Numbered from the stretch's first letter, positions 1 through 10,751 are shown. The stretch is 64,000 bases of DNA from Cordylochernes scorpioides (GCA_030710605.1 CP092875.1:61966394-62030393); one strand, 5' to 3'. A program made the numbers and translations. Notes: generated by a model not told the origin, from the sequence alone.

Positions 1-736
1 TATGAACAGAAAGGTTGTCAAAAAGTTCGCGGAAGGTTCTTACATCGCTTGATGTTTTGAGTGGTCTCATTGACAACAAATTGTTCATATGTCGGCTAAT
101 CAAAATGTCTTCTCGCCCAAATCTGTCTTTAAGCAATTTTATAGCTTTCTCATAATTGTCCGCAGATAAAGCGAAACCTTCGACTGTGTTTAGTGCAGTT
201 CCGCCGAGATGTGACTTCAGATAGTTAAATTTATCGATCGGGTTCAGTGAGTTGTTCTGGTGTATAGCTGCATCAAAAGAATCCCAGAACGTCAGCCATT
301 CACTAAAGTTTCCATAAATTTCGATATCATCAATTTCGGAAGTTTCACAGTCGTGCAGGAAGGTACATAATGTCTCATTTCGTTTTCGTCTATTCGTGAG
401 TTCGAATTCGGTATATTTTCGCCCTGAAAATCTGATTGGCGAATCTTTTTATTTGCCCCTAAATCTCCAAGTAATATATTTCTCTCGATATTCCTCTACG
501 CCCTGTAATTCCTTCTCTAAATCGTCAGTTTCAAGAAGCGTTTCTATTTCGTGATCCACTACTTTAAGTTCGTTAAATGATTCATTCAATTGTTCTAATA
601 ATTCTTCAAGTTCAATTCTCATTAGCGTGTCAAGTCCACTTTCAATCTTATTGCATGTTTTCGTTAAATATGATCTGTTAACAGCACGCTTCTTTTTTAA
701 ACGTAGAATTAATTCCTTCCGCCATCTTGTAAACAA
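1..736 (-). pseudogene. BEL/Pao Gag (partial, interrupted by a stop; runs off the window)
   Basis: On the minus strand an ATG at 736 opens a charged helical N-terminus. A TAA at 449-451 interrupts it, but the same frame continues without further stops to the window edge. The downstream part shows the Pao Gag domain (DUF1759 type): FWDSFDAAIH around 240-300, NPIDKFNYLKSHLGG around 200-250, then FALSADNYEKAIKLL and LLKDRFGRE. These motifs are diagnostic for BEL/Pao Gag. The protein would form the particle of the retrotransposon; protease and RT lie beyond position 1. A suitable LTR and primer-binding site sit just upstream in the right order. The single in-frame stop means this copy is defective or contains a base error. 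Confidence 0.85.
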
Positions 737-820
737 AGCGGCAAGTAGGGTTAGCTAGCGAGTTCCAAAATGGTCAGCTCATAATGCTTCCTTTTTTTCT
801 TCTAGAATTTACCTTCAACA

Positions 821-838
821 GTCCCGGCTGGGATGCCA
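821..838 (-). promoter_or_regulatory. Primer-binding site of the BEL/Pao element
   Basis: Minus-strand TGGCATCCCAGCCGGGAC starts with the TGG expected for pairing with a tRNA 3' CCA. It lies 7 bases inside the LTR end and ahead of gag. The cognate tRNA was not identified. Confidence 0.6.
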
Positions 839-845
839 AAAATAT

Positions 846-1204
846 TGCGATTTCACCGCCACTCTGTGTTGTGACGACGATCTAAATTCTATAGAGGTAG
901 TCACTCACCTCTATTCTTGGTCGGCGGGGTTGAAGGTTCAAAGTTAAGGCGTCGTTGTTTATAACACTTTTAAAATATACGACGAAAACAGGAGGGAAAA
1001 TTATATTTATTACAATTTAAGAAAATAAGTAAAGTATTATTTAAATATTTACACTAAAAGAATCGGAGATCAGGGCAAATTCTAGCGTTCGAAAAAGTTG
1101 TTTACAAGTTCTTCCTGTATTGTTTCCTCATTTTTGCCGCTGCATCCCCGTAGCTGCCTCCGCCGGCCTCCCATTGGCTGCTTCGGACGTCTTCTTTTCC
1201 AACA
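846..1204 (-). repeat. 5' LTR of the BEL/Pao element
   Basis: Read on the minus strand it runs from TGTTGGAAAAG (1204) to ...ATCGCA (846), so it has TG/CA ends. The outer boundary is supported by the paralogous sequence near 31465, which continues as ctttctatactgtag without the LTR. The second LTR lies outside the window, so length and target duplication cannot be confirmed. Confidence 0.75.
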
Positions 1205-1789
1205 ATATCTTTCTATACTGTAGAAAACACAATAAACTTTTAATAATATAGATCAAAAATAAAATAGACAATAAATATTCTCCCCCACTTTAGATATTTC
1301 ACATCTACTATACTAATTTTTATTCTTTTTCTTCTTTCTTATCTCCACTCAATCATATTAGGGTATCTAGCTTGTGAAGCTTGAGATTTTTGATGGTGTC
1401 TGCTTGACAACCATCATTACTGGGTGAAGTAGAATGCGGCTGCCTTTGTCATTAAGACTGGGAGCACTACTCAGTGGCAGGCCGACTTATCTCCAAAGGA
1501 AATGGCCGCCTATGACACGAGGAACAGACCCTATGTGCAGCCGCTCCTAAAATGGAGTACAAACGCTGCTCATCCTGTATCCATGGATCAGGACCCCTTA
1601 CAGGGTACTATCAGCCGGGCCAGCTGAGCCCAGGTTTTTTTAGTAAGCTTGTTACTGCTCCCCCTCCTCCTTTTTCATCCGGGCTTGGGACCGGCAAAGG
1701 CGGAGTTCTAATTTTTATTTGATATTGAAACCGATATAGATAGCATTATTTATAAACTAAACATTTCTACGTGAGATCTGTGCCCATTA
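1205..1789. repeat. Duplicated segment, copy A, first part
   Basis: Nearly identical to about 31465-32046 (copy B), including the block ending gatctgtgcccatta. It is separated from the rest of copy A by the Helitron at 1790-11247. Confidence 0.85.
1325..1709 (-). mobile_element. Dispersed retroposon fragment, copy 1 (unclassified, LINE/SINE-like)
   Basis: One of four copies in the window: 1325-1709 (-), 4337-4630 (+), 25195-25563 (+), 31583-31963 (-). In its own sense it begins gaactccgcctttgccggtc, contains ccctgtaagggctcctaatc, and ends atgattgagtggagataag followed by an A-rich tail. The one-sided A-rich tail suggests retroposition. No ORF or clear pol III boxes were recognised; it may be part of a LINE untranslated region. 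Confidence 0.6.
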
Positions 1790-2116
1790 TCTATATAGAT
1801 AATACCGTAACAGAGTTTTCCATTGTAAAGTCCTGAGCTATCTCCTCCGAAGATTCTGAACTACACATAACGATCTATATACCAAAATTTTCGTTATTTT
1901 TTTCTTCGTATGATAGGCCTGTTTTTATTTTCCTAATGTTAACAGTTATTTTTATTTTTTAATTTAATCTATTTTACAATCGTAGATTTTTTGCATTTAT
2001 CATCATCAATTCCTTTGTTTTGAAATGCGTTCTTTTGTCTTATTACCTTTTACTAATTTATAATATATGTTTGATATATATATATACATTTGATTATGAT
2101 TATAATTTGTAAGTAC

Positions 2117-2760
2117 TTTGTTATAGTTTTTCATTTAAATAGAGCTCAATTTTTGTGTATGTTTTCTATTTGCAGTATCTTTCCTAATGTCTTTGGCAAC
2201 GTTTTTTTTTCTCATAAATAGGCTGAGGTTATATTATTTTTCGAATTGTAGATTGAATTATTACTTTTATTCTATAATAATTATCTTTTATAAGTGTTTG
2301 TTATAGTTTTTCATTTGAATTTAGCACAATTTTTGTATATGGTTCTTTTTTGGCATCTTTTCATCTCTCTTTGGCATCTTTTTTTTTATCATTAATAAGA
2401 CCTGATCCAAATAATTTAATAGTGTGTGACGTTTTTTTTAATTAAATTATTTGGATTAGGTCTTATTTTCTTTTATTAATTTGTTATAATTTTTCATTTG
2501 AATTTAGCTCCATTTTTGTGTCTTTTTTACTTTTTTGCAGTGTCTTTCATAATGCCTGATTTGATTACTTGATCTGTTATAGTTTTCATTTGAATTTAGC
2601 TCCATTTTTGTGTCTGATTTTCTTTTTTGCAGTATCTTTCATAATGCCTGATTTGATTACTTGATCTGTTATAGTTTTTCATTTGAATTTAGCTCTATTT
2701 TTGTGTCTGTCTTTTTTTTTCTTCTCATAAATAGGCTGATGCTGTATTTGTGTACTCAAT
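2117..2760 (+). repeat. Diverged tandem repeat in the Helitron 5' region
   Basis: Units beginning tgttatagtttttcatttgaa recur near 2118, 2298, 2482, 2575 and 2667, about 91-94 bp apart (or twice that). They share tagctccatttttgtgtc and ttttgcagtatctttcataa. The T-rich open frames here are low complexity and not genes. Confidence 0.7.
2394..2467. mobile_element. Small foldback MITE
   Basis: Terminal inverted repeats of about 27 bp (aataagacctgatccaaata and its near-perfect complement) flank agtgtgtgacg. A longer member of the same family lies at 30741-30851. No coding capacity; class not assigned. Confidence 0.65.
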
Positions 2761-2935
2761 TGTTGCTTTTTGTGTCTGGTTTCTTTTTTGCAGTATTTTT
2801 TTGGAATCCTTTTTTTTTCATCAATTGTTTCCTCACATGCTTGGAATTTTCTTTTTATGCCTGTCCTGGCTTTCAATTTTATAGTTTTCCTCTGCTTGGT
2901 TCTTATTTTACCTTTTTTTTTCAGCGTCTTCTGTC

Positions 2936-3025
2936 ATGCCTCGAAAAGGCCGTGGAAGACTGACTCCCCTAACCGCTAGGCGTGCTAATATGACTCGCCG
3001 CAGACACAAAACCCCAATTGCTATT
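2936..3025 (+). pseudogene. Helitron Rep N-terminus remnant
   Basis: An ATG follows a polypyrimidine-AG run (tttttttttcag). It opens about 29 residues, MPRKGRGRLTPL then ARRANMTRRRH, an Arg/Lys-rich start of the kind common in animal Helitron Rep-helicase proteins. Similarity then stops and the frame closes at about 3102. Its position, between the Helitron 5' end and the helicase remnants on the same strand, supports the call. The identification is by motif style, not by alignment. Confidence 0.45.
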
Positions 3026-3149
3026 TCTCTTGTTTACTTTTTTACCAATGCCTATAATTTTTCACCTGAAAGATTTTTTATTTTATTTGTTATTCAATAA
3101 AAACTATTATCACTTATTTTTGGTCTTCTTTTTATTTACTTATTTTACT

Positions 3150-3458
3150 GGGGGTTGGTGGAAGGATGGTCTAAGCCGTTAGTTTTCGACCGCTACGACC
3201 CGGGTTCGATTCCCGCATTGGGCACTTTTTTCTGAAAAAAAAAATGCTCCAATGGCTTCTGATTCTTGCAAAAGTCCAACCCCACCAGCAAGCGCAAGTA
3301 ATCAAACGGGGCTCTGGCACATTTGTACATGCAAAGTCGAACTGCTTTTCACATGTTTAGACATGTGGTGTACTTACAGTAAAAACAGTCGCCTACTCTA
3401 CCCACCATGATTATCAAGGCCTGTACCACGTATACTAGGGATAAGCAAAAAAAAAATA
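3150..3458 (+). mobile_element. tRNA-derived SINE, complete with target duplication
   Basis: The head contains an A-box-like tggtctaagccg and a perfect B box ggttcgattcc (about 3205-3215). A ~200 bp body and an A tail at 3447-3456 follow. A 9-bp direct repeat, tattttact, flanks it at 3141-3149 and 3459-3467. The last ~60 bp recur in reverse at about 51205-51265. A run of six T directly follows the tRNA-like part and could terminate pol III early. The box spacing is too short for a functional tRNA. Confidence 0.75.
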
Positions 3459-3799
3459 TATTTTACTCATTGATCTATACATACAATTATTTGCATACAA
3501 TTATATACATACAGTTTTCTACATTTTTGCGCTCTGCAGTCTAATATGTTGTTAATAATAGGGGTTTTAGACAAATATCAACTGTTGAAATTTGAATTTC
3601 CAAAATAGTTGAATTATCGAAAGTGTCGAATTAGTTTGTCATATGATAGGCCGTAGGTCGAGACATCAAAAATGGTCGAATTATCGTGTGTTGAATTAAT
3701 TAGATTATATTGTATATATAAAAAAATAGAATTGTTGTTTTTAATGAGGTCTTTTAAATGAATTTATTCCTTTAATATGTTGTCATATCTGCAATTTTT

Positions 3800-4175
3800 T
3801 TTCATTTCCAAAATATTTATTTACACTTTCACCAATGCCTATAGGATCTTTGCGATGGAACAGGTATGGTGTTCTAGCGCATGTGCTCTCATGTCCTTGA
3901 AGCACATATACTGACAGTACCCAAAGTTGAACACACTGTATAATGTCTGAAATATCTTTGTCCCCTTCGGATACCAACTTTCGCTTCATTCTAGAGAGGC
4001 TTTATGTTTCACTAAGGTTGGCTTTTGCTATGACTATAAAGAGGGCTCAAGGCCAAACCTTTGCTACAAGAGCCTGAGTTTACGCACAGACGACTTTATG
4101 TGACTTTTTCAAGTGTGCGAACTTTGGATAGCATACATGTAAAGTTGAACCCAAGTATATATAAAATGTAGTTTT
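3800..4175 (+). pseudogene. Helitron helicase C-terminus remnant, copy 1
   Basis: Translations show LAFAMTIKRAQGQTFA (around 4015-4065) followed, after a frame break, by EFTHRRLYVTFSSVRTLD and VKLNP. This matches the last motifs of the PIF1-like helicase of Helitrons (AFAMTINKxQGQT ... HGQLYVAFSRV). Frameshifts and stops prevent function. In an autonomous element the helicase would unwind DNA for rolling-circle transposition. Confidence 0.75.
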
Positions 4176-4336
4176 TATTGAGGTCATTTAAATGAATTCC
4201 TATTATAAATCGTCTCCTCTGAAATATAGTTTGTAAATTTATATTCTGATTTATTTTATCCTTTTTTTTTCATTTCCAAAATATATATTTACACTTTTCA
4301 CCAATGCCTAAAGTTTCTCACCTGGAAGAAAAAAAA

Positions 4337-4630
4337 ACTCCGCCTTTGCCGGTCCCAAGCCAGGATGAAAAAGGAGGAGGGAGAGCAGTAACAAGCTCAC
4401 TAAAAAAACCTGGGCTCAGCTGGCCCGGCTGATAGTACCTTGTAAGGGCTCCTAATCCAGGGATACATTCTTTTGGAGCTAAGTCAGTGGCCTGCCACTG
4501 AGTAGTGCTCCCAGTCTTGATGACAAAGGCAGACGCATTCTACTTCACCCAATCATGATGGTTGTTAATTTCAAGCTTTACAAGTTTGACACTCTAATAT
4601 GATTGAGTGAAGATAAGAAAGGAGAAAAAA
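4337..4630 (+). mobile_element. Dispersed retroposon fragment, copy 2
   Basis: Same family as 1325-1709 but in the opposite orientation and internally deleted: the block around the aggatgagcagcg motif is missing. It ends gattgagtgaagataagaaa plus A-rich sequence. It lies inside the decayed Helitron. Confidence 0.6.
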
Positions 4631-4917
4631 TATTTTTTGTATTTTTTTTTGGCAATAATCTATTTATTATCAATTAATTTGATTTTGGTCTTTATTTATT
4701 ATTCCCCTGCTCTATACATACATTTTGTACATTTGCAATGTCAGAAGTTTTCTCTGTAATACCTTTTTAGCAGTGAAGTTATATTTGAGCAACAAACAAT
4801 TGTTGAAATTTGAAATGGTCGAATTATCGATAGTGTTGAATTACAGTTTGTTATATGATAGGCTGTAGGTCAGGACAACAAAACATGGTCGAATTATCGA
4901 GGTTATATTGTATATAT

Positions 4918-5232
4918 TGAGACGTTACAAAAAACAATTTTCAATTGTACATAATTTCCTTTAAAATGTTATTTTAATTTTTCATGTGTTTATTTTCAAT
5001 TTCTTTTTCCATTCATTAAAAGTCAATGATGTACATACTAAATTAGTAAAAACTCAATAAAAACGATATGTAAAAATATACATAAACAAATGGCTTGTAA
5101 AAGAAAGCAGCATTAAATGAGTTTAGGCAAAATGTCTATTTCATTAACAAACATTTCACTTTTAAAATAATAAACTTTAAAAATAAAGTTTTACTAAACT
5201 AAAATTAGCGTTTTAAAAATAAAAACGTGGCA
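4918..5232 (+). repeat. 5' LTR of the intact Gypsy element
   Basis: Begins TGAGACGTTAC and ends AACGTGGCA. It is 315 bp, AT-rich and apparently identical to 8914-9228. Confidence 0.95.
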
Positions 5233-5234
5233 TT

Positions 5235-5253
5235 TGGCGCAGTCGAAAAGGAT
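5235..5253 (+). promoter_or_regulatory. Primer-binding site (tRNA-Ser-like)
   Basis: TGGCGCAGTCGAAAAGGAT begins two bases after the LTR. Its TGGCGCAGTCG start is typical of Gypsy elements said to be primed by tRNA-Ser. An upstream in-frame extension of the ORF runs through this site and is not a real start. Confidence 0.8.
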
Positions 5254-5266
5254 ACGGAAAAAGAAA

Positions 5267-8200
5267 ATGGCGGAAAATCCAAACAACCGGTTGCAAAAAT
5301 TCAACGGCTCGAAGTCGGCAATTAGGCCTGAGTCATGGATCAAATTATATGATTTTGAAAATAATTCTTTAAAAGAAGATGAAAAAATCAAAAATCTTAT
5401 GTACTACTTGACAGATTCAGCACTTGAATGGTATGCAGACGAGATTATTTCAAATCCTGCAATAAAAAGATGGGAAGTTGTAAAGGAAAAGTTGATTCAA
5501 AGATTTGGTTCATACAACGCAAATCCAATTGTCTCAGCATCACATCGAAGATTAAAACGAGAAGAATCAATAGAAAATTATTTTCAAGATAAAATTCGCC
5601 TGTTAAATCAAACCCATCTAACGAAGGAGGAAAAAATACATTTATTAACAGACGGACTTCCAAATGATTGGAAAGATTTAATTGTGGCTGCACAGCCAAC
5701 TGACGCCACAAAATGGTTTCATATCGCAGCTTCAATTGAACAAAATAGGGCTTCAATTCAGTTTAAGCCTAAAAACAAAATACATCTCGCGACAAAAAAT
5801 AATGATAATAGAAAAAATGTTTGCCCATTCTGGTGTCCAATATGTTCGAAAAAGGGAATAAAAATTAAACATTGGGTCACAGATTGTGAGGATTATGATC
5901 CTAATTATAAAAAGGATAGGCCTAATCAAAACACTTCAGTGAAACAAGTATGCGGAGCCCCGGAATTGTTGAATGTAAGTACTTTGACAAATACCCCTAC
6001 ACAAGGATCTTTCAAGCTTATCAACATAAGTGTTGAAGTAAATGGAATTCCTGCGCAAGCATTTGTGGATACTGGAGCAACAGTATCAATAATCAATTGG
6101 CGATTGTTCAAGCGAACCCGTCTTCAACTTCAACCAAATTCAGACATTCACATCAGCCAAGCGGATGGTGTTACCAGGACATGTGGAAGCCTTCAGACCA
6201 AGGTAAGAATAGATAAACTAATTAAACCTGTAACTCTCAATGTAATGAAGAACTTTAAATATCCACTCTTGATCGGATTAGATGTTGCATCTCTTTTTAA
6301 TCTTTTAATAGATGTCAAAGACAAAACAATTTACACCAAATTTGATGGATTACAAAATCCAATTCTTGTAAATCATCTAGAAGAGATAAGAGAACATGAA
6401 TTAAAAAAATTACTTGAACACAATAGGAATGTATTTTCTCAGCATGCCATTGATTTGGGAAAAGTAGCTATACAACATAAGATCATCACGAAAAGTGAAC
6501 AACCAATTTCTCTTAGACCCTATCGTCGTCCTCTAAAAGAATATGAAGAGATAGCTGAACAAGTTAAAGAACTTCTCGAACACAAGTTAATAAGAATTTC
6601 AGATTCTCCTTGGGCATTTCCTGTTGTTATGGTTCCCAAGAAGGATGGAAATAAAAGGATGTGCATTGATTACAGACGTCTTAATGAGATCACACTGGAT
6701 GACAGGCAACCCCTACCTCACATACAGGACATGTTTGATCGATTGCATGGATCCAGATTCTTCTCTACCCTTGATGTTGCATGGGGTTATTGGCAGATCG
6801 AAATGGACCCGCAATCTATTCAAAAAACTGCATTCGTCACAAACGATGGTCATTATGAGTTTTTAGTGATGCCCTTTGGTTTAAAAAATGCTGCTTCAAC
6901 GTTTCAAAGGATAATCCAACATATTCTAGGTGAATTATTATGGAAAGGAACTTGCTCTTTCCAAGATGACATTTTGGTGTACACGAAAACATGGCAAGAG
7001 CACATAGAGCTTCTTAGTAAAGTTTTTGACAAATTAAGACAGTACAACATGAAATTAAAATTGTCGAAATGTATTTTTGGAAGAACTGAAGTAAAATACC
7101 TCGGACATATCATCAGTCACAATCAATTAAAACCTGATCCAGGAAAAGTAAAATCTATTCAAGACTTTCCAAGACCTGATACTGTAAAGAAAGTTCGTCA
7201 GTTCATGGGATTGGCAAATTATTACAGAAAATTTGTGAAAGACTTTTCTAAAATTTCATTCCCCTTGGTTCGACTCACTCGGAAGAATCAGCCCTTCATC
7301 TGGAATGAGGAAGTAGAGGAGTCATTCGCTAAACTTAAAATGGCACTATCTACAAAACCTGTCCTTGCTATTTACAACCCGGACTACCCCTCTAAAGTTT
7401 ATACAGATGCCTCCAAATATGGAATTGGAGCAATCCTAACACAAATTGGTCCAGACAATAACAAACACAAACACTCCAAAACACTGCAACCACATCAAGA
7501 GAATTATTCTGCTTATGAGATGGAATGCCTAGCCGTAATACAAGCAACTGATCACTTTCATGTATACATAGAAAACCAACCATTTGAAATCATCACTGAT
7601 CATGCGGCGCTCCAATGGCTTTTCACCATGAAGAAACCGAAACCTAAGTATTTTAGATGGATTCTTAGTTTATCCTCGAAATCATGTAACATCGTTCATC
7701 GTTCTGGAAAGCAACAAACTCATGTTGACGCCTTATCAAGACTCCCAGTTGTTAACATTGCAACTCAAGAACTTCAAGAACACCAACAAAATTCAGATTT
7801 GAGTTTCTTGAAAAATTCCCACACTCACGACGGCGTGGTAATGATCAAACAAAAAGGAGTTTTTAAAGCAGTTGTCCCAAACTCGCTTACCAGAAAAATA
7901 TTGGAAGAATATCACGATTCATTGAGTCACCCATCAATAACCAAAACATGCAAACTTATAACTCAATGTTATTGGTGGAAAGGAATAACAACTGATATCA
8001 AGAATTATGTTCGATCTTGTAAATCTTGTCAACTAGTGAAGGTCAGACATGAACCAACTTTAGGAGAAATGATCACTCCAACGTCAAATATCCAACCATT
8101 ACAAATGATCGGTTGTGACACTATTGTACTGGGAACAGCAGCAGCTAACACAAAGCATAAATTCATTCAAGTTTTTGTTGATCACGCAACTCGTTATCTA

Positions 8201-8893
8201 TGGGCATATCCCACAATAACAAACACTGCTCAAGCTGTCACTCAATGTCTTGATAAGATAATCAAATCTGTTAATTCGATCAATACTATCTTAACAGATA
8301 ATGGCAAAAATTTTATATCAAAAGAGTTCAACAAATTTCTTTCTTTACAAGGAATTAAACACACATATACTTCGCCTTATCATCCTCAGTGCAATGGCAT
8401 TTGTGAGAAATTAAATGATACGATAATGACAAAACTGAGAATAGCTGTTCTAGAGAAACCTAGATGTAAATGGAGCTCATTGTTACCGCAAGTTGTCAAA
8501 AATTATAATTCCACACCACATGACGTGACTGGTTTTTCACCGCTTTTCTTAATGTATGGAATCGGTAATGTACCCGAATTTGCCGACCAAACTCCAATTA
8601 CAATTGAAGAAGCCAGGAAGAAAGCTAGCCTGCGGACAGAACAAAGTAGAAGTAAGTGGAAGATTAAACACGATAGCCATCACCCCAAGTATGTCTTTAA
8701 AGAAGGAGACTTAGTCATAAGAAAAATTGCCGTCAACGACCCTCGTCTCATCAAGACATCACCAAAATATGAAGGACCCTTTGTCATTCAAAAAAAGATA
8801 TCTGATGTAACCTACGATATCTCTCTGAAAGACCAAAAGCAAGCAAGACGCGTTCACATATCTCAACTTCGACCATTTATTACCCGAGAATAA
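5267..8893 (+). CDS. Gag-Pol polyprotein of an intact Ty3/Gypsy element
   Basis: A 1208-residue single ORF, starting at the first ATG after the primer site and stopping 20 bp before LTR2. Order: retrotransposon Gag domain (about 1-165); one Cys-His motif CPIC...H...C (190-207); protease with VDTGA (Asp 268); reverse transcriptase (about 415-600); RNase H (YTDAS ... EMECLAV); integrase with an HHCC zinc domain (from His 883) and a DD35E triad at Asp 951, Asp 1011 and Glu 1047; and a C-terminal YEGPFVI (GPY/F) module. The RT catalytic box is FQDD (Phe 565) rather than the usual YxDD; both aspartates are present. Gag and Pol share one frame, so no frameshift signal is needed. No chromodomain or env was seen. 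The product would copy the element RNA and integrate it. Confidence 0.95.
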   Translation: MAENPNNRLQKFNGSKSAIRPESWIKLYDFENNSLKEDEKIKNLMYYLTDSALEWYADEIISNPAIKRWEVVKEKLIQRFGSYNANPIVSASHRRLKREESIENYFQDKIRLLNQTHLTKEEKIHLLTDGLPNDWKDLIVAAQPTDATKWFHIAASIEQNRASIQFKPKNKIHLATKNNDNRKNVCPFWCPICSKKGIKIKHWVTDCEDYDPNYKKDRPNQNTSVKQVCGAPELLNVSTLTNTPTQGSFKLINISVEVNGIPAQAFVDTGATVSIINWRLFKRTRLQLQPNSDIHISQADGVTRTCGSLQTKVRIDKLIKPVTLNVMKNFKYPLLIGLDVASLFNLLIDVKDKTIYTKFDGLQNPILVNHLEEIREHELKKLLEHNRNVFSQHAIDLGKVAIQHKIITKSEQPISLRPYRRPLKEYEEIAEQVKELLEHKLIRISDSPWAFPVVMVPKKDGNKRMCIDYRRLNEITLDDRQPLPHIQDMFDRLHGSRFFSTLDVAWGYWQIEMDPQSIQKTAFVTNDGHYEFLVMPFGLKNAASTFQRIIQHILGELLWKGTCSFQDDILVYTKTWQEHIELLSKVFDKLRQYNMKLKLSKCIFGRTEVKYLGHIISHNQLKPDPGKVKSIQDFPRPDTVKKVRQFMGLANYYRKFVKDFSKISFPLVRLTRKNQPFIWNEEVEESFAKLKMALSTKPVLAIYNPDYPSKVYTDASKYGIGAILTQIGPDNNKHKHSKTLQPHQENYSAYEMECLAVIQATDHFHVYIENQPFEIITDHAALQWLFTMKKPKPKYFRWILSLSSKSCNIVHRSGKQQTHVDALSRLPVVNIATQELQEHQQNSDLSFLKNSHTHDGVVMIKQKGVFKAVVPNSLTRKILEEYHDSLSHPSITKTCKLITQCYWWKGITTDIKNYVRSCKSCQLVKVRHEPTLGEMITPTSNIQPLQMIGCDTIVLGTAAANTKHKFIQVFVDHATRYLWAYPTITNTAQAVTQCLDKIIKSVNSINTILTDNGKNFISKEFNKFLSLQGIKHTYTSPYHPQCNGICEKLNDTIMTKLRIAVLEKPRCKWSSLLPQVVKNYNSTPHDVTGFSPLFLMYGIGNVPEFADQTPITIEEARKKASLRTEQSRSKWKIKHDSHHPKYVFKEGDLVIRKIAVNDPRLIKTSPKYEGPFVIQKKISDVTYDISLKDQKQARRVHISQLRPFITRE

Positions 8894-8899
8894 ATGCTT

Positions 8900-8913
8900 C
8901 AAGAAGGGGAATA
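8900..8913 (+). promoter_or_regulatory. Polypurine tract of the intact Gypsy element
   Basis: caagaaggggaata directly precedes LTR2, the expected position for plus-strand priming. Confidence 0.75.
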
Positions 8914-9228
8914 TGAGACGTTACAAAAAACAATTTTCAATTGTACATAATTTCCTTTAAAATGTTATTTTAATTTTTCATGTGTTTATTTTCAATTTCT
9001 TTTTCCATTCATTAAAAGTCAATGATGTACATACTAAATTAGTAAAAACTCAATAAAAACGATATGTAAAAATATACATAAACAAATGGCTTGTAAAAGA
9101 AAGCAGCATTAAATGAGTTTAGGCAAAATGTCTATTTCATTAACAAACATTTCACTTTTAAAATAATAAACTTTAAAAATAAAGTTTTACTAAACTAAAA
9201 TTAGCGTTTTAAAAATAAAAACGTGGCA
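8914..9228 (+). repeat. 3' LTR of the intact Gypsy element
   Basis: Apparently identical to 4918-5232. It is followed by the atat duplication and the interrupted Helitron sequence aaaactataaatg. Confidence 0.95.
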
Positions 9229-9995
9229 ATATAAAACTATAAATGTAATTTTAATGAGGAGCCATTTAAATGAATTCATTCCTTTTATATGTTGTCTTAT
9301 CTGTGATATAGTAGTATTGTTTGCAATTTTATTTGCTGATATATGTCTTTTTTTCCACTCAAAATATATATTTTTAAACTCTTGAATTACAGTTTGTAGG
9401 TAAGGACAACAAAACATGGTCGAATTATCGAGGTTATATTGTATATATAAAACTATAAATGTAGTTTTAATGAGGTCATTTAAATGAATTCATTCCTTTT
9501 ATATGTAGTCTTATCTGTGATATAGTAGTATTGTTTGCAATTTTATTTGCTGATTTGTGTCTTTTTTTTTCACTCAAAAAATATATTTTTACACTCTTGA
9601 ATTACAGTTTTTTTATATGATAGGCTGTAGGTCAGGACAACAAAACATGGTCGAATTATCGAGAGTGTCTAATTACAGTTTTTTATATGATAGGCTGTAG
9701 GTCAGGACAACAAAACATGGTCGAATTATCAATAGTGTCAAATTAAATTTGTTATATAATAGGCTGTAGGTAAGGACAACAAAACATGGTCGAATTATCG
9801 AGGTTATATTTTATATATAAAACTATAAATGTAGTTTTAATGAGGTCATTTAAATGAATTCATTCCTTTTATATGTTGTCTTATCTGTGATATAGTAGTA
9901 TTGTTTGCAATTTTATTTGCTGATTTGTGTCTTTTTTTTTCACTCAAATTATATATTTTTAAACTCTTCAACCAATACCTATAGTTTCTTTCTTG
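9229..9995 (+). repeat. Tandem repeat of ~190-370 bp units in the Helitron 3' region
   Basis: Blocks containing aactataaatgtagttttaa, tcatttaaatgaattcattc, gtgatatagtagtattgttt and aaaacatggtcgaattatcg recur at about 9232, 9450 and 9820. Related sequence left of the Gypsy insertion (3550-4917) shows the array was split by it. Confidence 0.75.
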
Positions 9996-10179
9996 AAATT
10001 GCTTACCAAACACGAGTCAGTGTTTCCTCAGTGTTAACAGTGTGGAGTGTAAGATTGTGGAGGTGCAAAATAACTTCCTATTGAATTTTTCAATAGCCTT
10101 ACTCCCAGAAGAATGCCTCCACACCAGTTATACTCTAGGTTGGTGCTATTGTTATGCTTCTGAGAAATTTTAATCTTAA

Positions 10180-10751
10180 GCAGGGTCTTTACAATGGTAC
10201 ATGTATGGTGATACAGTGCATGTGCTCTCATGTCCTTGAGGTACAAATACTGACAGGGGCCAATGTTGGACACACTGTATTGGTGTCAAAACATCTTTGG
10301 CTCCTTTAGATATCAACATTCCCGTCATTCTGAAGAGGCAAGAGTTTCCAATAGGATTGGCTTTTCCTATGACTATAAATAAGGCTTAAGGCCAAACCTT
10401 TGCTAGAGTGAGTTTCTTGCTACAAGAGCCTGCATTTATGCATGGACAGCTCTATGTGGCTTTTTCACGTGTGTGAACTTTGGATGGCATACAAGTAAAG
10501 TTGAAGCACAAATACTGACCGGGACCAATGTTGGACACACTGTATTGGTGCCAAAAATATATTTTGCTCCTTCAGATATCAGCCTTCTCTTCATTCTTAA
10601 GAGGCATCAGTTTTCACTAAAGTTGGCTTTTGCTATGACTATAAATAATATTTGGGTTCTTGCTACATACGCATGGACAGCTCTATGCGGCTTTTTCACG
10701 TGTTTGAACTTTGGACAAAATACATATAAAGTTGAACCCATGTATGAATAA
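10180..10751 (+). pseudogene. Helitron helicase C-terminus remnants, copies 2 and 3
   Basis: Two tandem degenerate copies. The first shows GLAFPMTINKA, then a stop, then HGQLYVAFSRV (about 10345-10475). The second reads ILTGTNVGHTVLVPKIYF, APSDISLLFILKRHQF and KLAFAMTIN, then GQLYAAFSRV after a break (10510-10735). These are the final motifs of Helitron PIF1-like helicase. Several stops and shifts make it non-functional. It lies about 500 bp upstream of the Helitron 3' end on the same strand. Confidence 0.85.

Larger units (their letters stand above)
4918..9228 (+). mobile_element. Intact Ty3/Gypsy LTR retrotransposon
   Basis: Two 315-bp LTRs that look identical when read base by base (4918-5232 and 8914-9228) flank one long gag-pol ORF. 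A 4-bp duplication, atat, borders it at 4914-4917 and 9229-9232. The undisturbed sequence gtatatataaaactataaat occurs at about 9439-9465, giving an empty site. Identical LTRs and an unbroken ORF indicate very recent insertion, so this copy may be autonomous. There is no env-like ORF. Confidence 0.95.

Noticed and set aside
2661..2979. T-rich plus-strand frames rich in Phe
   Set aside because: Low-complexity translation of a T-rich tandem repeat; no domain.
3150..3225. Functional tRNA gene
   Set aside because: A and B boxes are present, but spacing is too short and the acceptor stem does not pair; SINE body, tail and target duplication explain it.
10034..10273. 79-codon minus-strand frame
   Set aside because: Opposite strand of the Helitron helicase remnant, whose motifs read on the plus strand.
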